Shown here: in pieces, positions 5,346 through 6,824 of the stretch
Layout of the letters: each line of letters opens with the position of its first letter
Numbering within the stretch: the first letter of the stretch is position 1
Source: Alphaproteobacteria bacterium
GTDB lineage: Bacteria > Pseudomonadota > Alphaproteobacteria > Rickettsiales > Rickettsiaceae
DNA: 6,824 nucleotides
Direction: 5' to 3'
NCBI GenBank assembly: GCA_030430995.1
Contig: JAUIKA010000057.1
Coordinates: forward strand, 1 to 6,824
The notes under the pieces: generated by a model
What the model was told of the DNA's origin: nothing
What the model saw: only the letters and a program-made list of their open reading frames with translations
Databases searched by the model: none
Program-made: the position numbers and the translations under genes

Positions 5346-6824
5346 TAGCAGCAGTAGCAGTATAAGAAATGCATTTATAGATTTTTTTAAAAGCAAAGGG
5401 CATGAGTATGTCAAATCCTCTAGTTTGATACCTCATAATGACCCAAGCCTTCTTTTTGTTAATTCAGGGATGGTGCAATTTAAAAATTTATTTACAGGAC
5501 AAGAAGTTAGGGATTATAAGAATGCTACAAGTTTCCAGAAATGCATCCGTGCTGGTGGGAAACATAATGACCTTGAAAATGTTGGTTATACACATAGGCA
5601 TCATACGTTTTTTGAAATGCTTGGTAATTTTTCTTTCGGTGGGTATTTTAAAGAAGAAGCTATAAGTTATGCATGGAATTTTCTTACAAAAACACTTGGT
5701 ATCTCTAAAGATAAGCTATATGTAACAGTGTACCATGAAGATTCAGAAGCATTTAACTTATGGAAGAAGATAGCTTCTATGCCGGAGAGCAGGATAATAA
5801 AAATCAGCACTGAAGATAATTTTTGGTCTATGGGGTCTACAGGCCCGTGTGGTCCTTGTAGTGAAATATTCTATGACCATGGCGATAAAATATTCGGGGG
5901 TTTACCTGGCTCTGAGCATGAGGATGGTGATAGATATGTGGAGATTTGGAATATGGTGTTTATGCAATATGAAAAGCATGAAGATGGGAGCATGAGTGAA
6001 TTGCCAAATAAAGCTATTGATACCGGAATGGGGCTAGAGAGGATAGCCGCTGTACTTCAAAATGTTGTGGATAATTATGATACAGATATCCTTAAAGCTA
6101 TTATTGATGAGAGCAAGAAAATTTCTAATATTCCAGGTGGTGGTATACATCATAAAATAATAGCAGATCATTTAAGATCTAGCTGTTTTTTAATAGCAGA
6201 AGGTATAATGCCTTCAAATGAAGGAAGGGGCTATGTACTAAGGAGGATTATCAGAAGAGCAGCAAGGCATATACATGCTATGGGCTACTCTGAGCCTTTA
6301 TTACATAAGCTAGTTGACAATCTTGTTAGTGGAATGTCTTGTAGTTACCCGGAGCTAGCGTTTGCTAGTAGTTTCATGAAGGATGTTTTAAAGGCAGAAG
6401 AGATAAGTTTTAACAAAACCTTGCTACGTGGACTTAAAATTCTAGATTCAGAAATAGAGTCTAATTCAGGAGGTAAACTTTCAGGGCAAGTTGCTTTTAA
6501 GCTCTATGATACATATGGATTCCCGTTAGATCTTACTGAGAATATTTTAAAAGATAAAGGCATAGGTCTTGATACAGAAGGTTTTACGGAAGCCATGAAT
6601 AAGCAGAAGGAGATAGCAAGGGCAGCTTGGCTTGGTTCAGGAGAGGAAAAAGAAGATAAAATTTGGTATGATTTATACTTACAGCATGGCGCTACAGAAT
6701 TTTTAGGATATATATATACCAATCTCCAGGCGCGTATAATTAAAATTATACCTGCACAGCAAGGGAAAATATGGGTAGTGACTCATCAAACTCCTTTTTA
6801 TGCAGAAGCTGGTGGACAGGTGGG
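5338..6824 (+). CDS. alaS: Alanyl-tRNA synthetase (partial, cut by right edge)
   Basis: AlaRS charges tRNA-Ala, recognising the G3-U70 pair, and edits mischarged Ser and Gly. The frame is open from the ATG at 5338 to the window end: 495 codons plus 2 bases of a protein normally about 870-880 residues long. The class II catalytic core is clear: NSGMVQFKNLF (42-52), RAGGKHNDLENVGYTHRHHT (71-90), FFEMLGNFSFG (91-101), FWSMGSTGPCGPCSEI (162-177), EIWNMVFMQ (202-210), and motif 3 in DTGMGLERIA (228-237). The tRNA-recognition region follows, with HKIIADHLRSSCFLIAEG (272-289) and EGRGYVLRRIIRRAARH (295-311). The editing domain is just entered at the end (FYAEAGGQV, 487-495). The start overlaps the clpP stop by 8 bp and is preceded by the purine-rich GAGAAGAAG (5323-5331). 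No other in-frame ATG occurs until about codon 45, inside the conserved core, so 5338 is secure. A serine tract at residues 4-8 is unusual. Confidence 0.96.
   Translation, partial: MNNSSSSSIRNAFIDFFKSKGHEYVKSSSLIPHNDPSLLFVNSGMVQFKNLFTGQEVRDYKNATSFQKCIRAGGKHNDLENVGYTHRHHTFFEMLGNFSFGGYFKEEAISYAWNFLTKTLGISKDKLYVTVYHEDSEAFNLWKKIASMPESRIIKISTEDNFWSMGSTGPCGPCSEIFYDHGDKIFGGLPGSEHEDGDRYVEIWNMVFMQYEKHEDGSMSELPNKAIDTGMGLERIAAVLQNVVDNYDTDILKAIIDESKKISNIPGGGIHHKIIADHLRSSCFLIAEGIMPSNEGRGYVLRRIIRRAARHIHAMGYSEPLLHKLVDNLVSGMSCSYPELAFASSFMKDVLKAEEISFNKTLLRGLKILDSEIESNSGGKLSGQVAFKLYDTYGFPLDLTENILKDKGIGLDTEGFTEAMNKQKEIARAAWLGSGEEKEDKIWYDLYLQHGATEFLGYIYTNLQARIIKIIPAQQGKIWVVTHQTPFYAEAGGQV
5347..5361 (+). repeat. 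Short AGY triplet tract encoding five serines at the AlaS N-terminus
   Basis: Five consecutive codons, AGC AGC AGT AGC AGT, encode Ser4-Ser8 of AlaRS just after MNN. It is a small imperfect trinucleotide repeat that could expand or shrink by whole codons without breaking the frame. The N-terminal tip precedes the conserved IRNAFIDFF helix and is probably tolerant of length change. It may be a chance codon run. Confidence 0.5.

Noticed and set aside
5193..5414. 73-codon minus-strand open frame
   Set aside because: Antisense to clpP and the alaS start, with low-complexity Leu runs; a shadow.
5438..5665. 75-codon plus-strand open frame
   Set aside because: Alternative frame inside alaS; the alaS frame across this stretch encodes the conserved class II core.
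6504..6722. 72-codon minus-strand open frame
   Set aside because: Antisense to alaS; no start context or recognisable content.
6734..6751. Perfect inverted repeat with 8-bp arms (GTATAATT / AATTATAC) and a 2-base centre
   Set aside because: It lies inside alaS coding for Arg-Ile-Ile-Lys-Ile-Ile, is purely AT-rich except the ends, has no U-tract, and is explained by codon use; not a terminator or operator.
1..6824. Search for tRNA genes, CRISPR-like repeats, insertion sequence ends and riboswitches
   Set aside because: Nearly all bases are covered by supported coding regions; the only sizeable gap (71 bp) is AT-rich with no folded-RNA or repeat pattern that I can see.

Overview
The window looks like chromosome from an AT-rich alphaproteobacterium (roughly one-third G+C by eye), most likely a Rickettsiales-type or similar reduced, host-associated lineage. 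The evidence is the low G+C, very compact genes with overlaps, weak ribosome-binding sites, a short delta-prime subunit lacking standard motifs, and a PhnP-like metallo-beta-lactamase (MBL) hydrolase near holB. That hydrolase and holB belong to a neighbourhood (tmk-holB-metG-tatD-MBL) I recall as common in alphaproteobacteria. The placement is an inference; no rRNA or other marker gene is present.

Left arm (1-939, minus strand): a nearly complete PhnP-like MBL-fold hydrolase runs off the left edge, probably missing only a few C-terminal residues. A 66-residue unknown protein lies 3 bp upstream of it, and the two probably form one transcript. A 71-bp AT-rich gap (940-1010) separates this arm from the rightward genes and should hold both divergent promoters.

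Right arm (1011-6824, plus strand): six genes are packed head to tail with junctions of -20, -1, +5, +16 and -8 bp. They are gltX (glutamyl-tRNA synthetase), holB (DNA polymerase III delta-prime), a membrane-anchored M23 peptidase, a FliJ-like coiled-coil protein, clpP, and alaS (alanyl-tRNA synthetase, cut by the right edge after 495 codons). They look like a single operon in which several genes may depend on translation of the one before.

The operon joins unrelated housekeeping jobs: translation, replication, cell-wall remodelling, possible flagellar export and proteolysis. This is typical of rearranged compact genomes rather than a dedicated pathway. I found no mobile element, CRISPR array, RNA gene, convincing terminator or novel multi-gene system. 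The points most worth a second look are the FliJ-like gene outside any visible flagellar locus, the reduced delta-prime, the small protein coupled to the MBL hydrolase, and the overlapping divergent promoter candidates.
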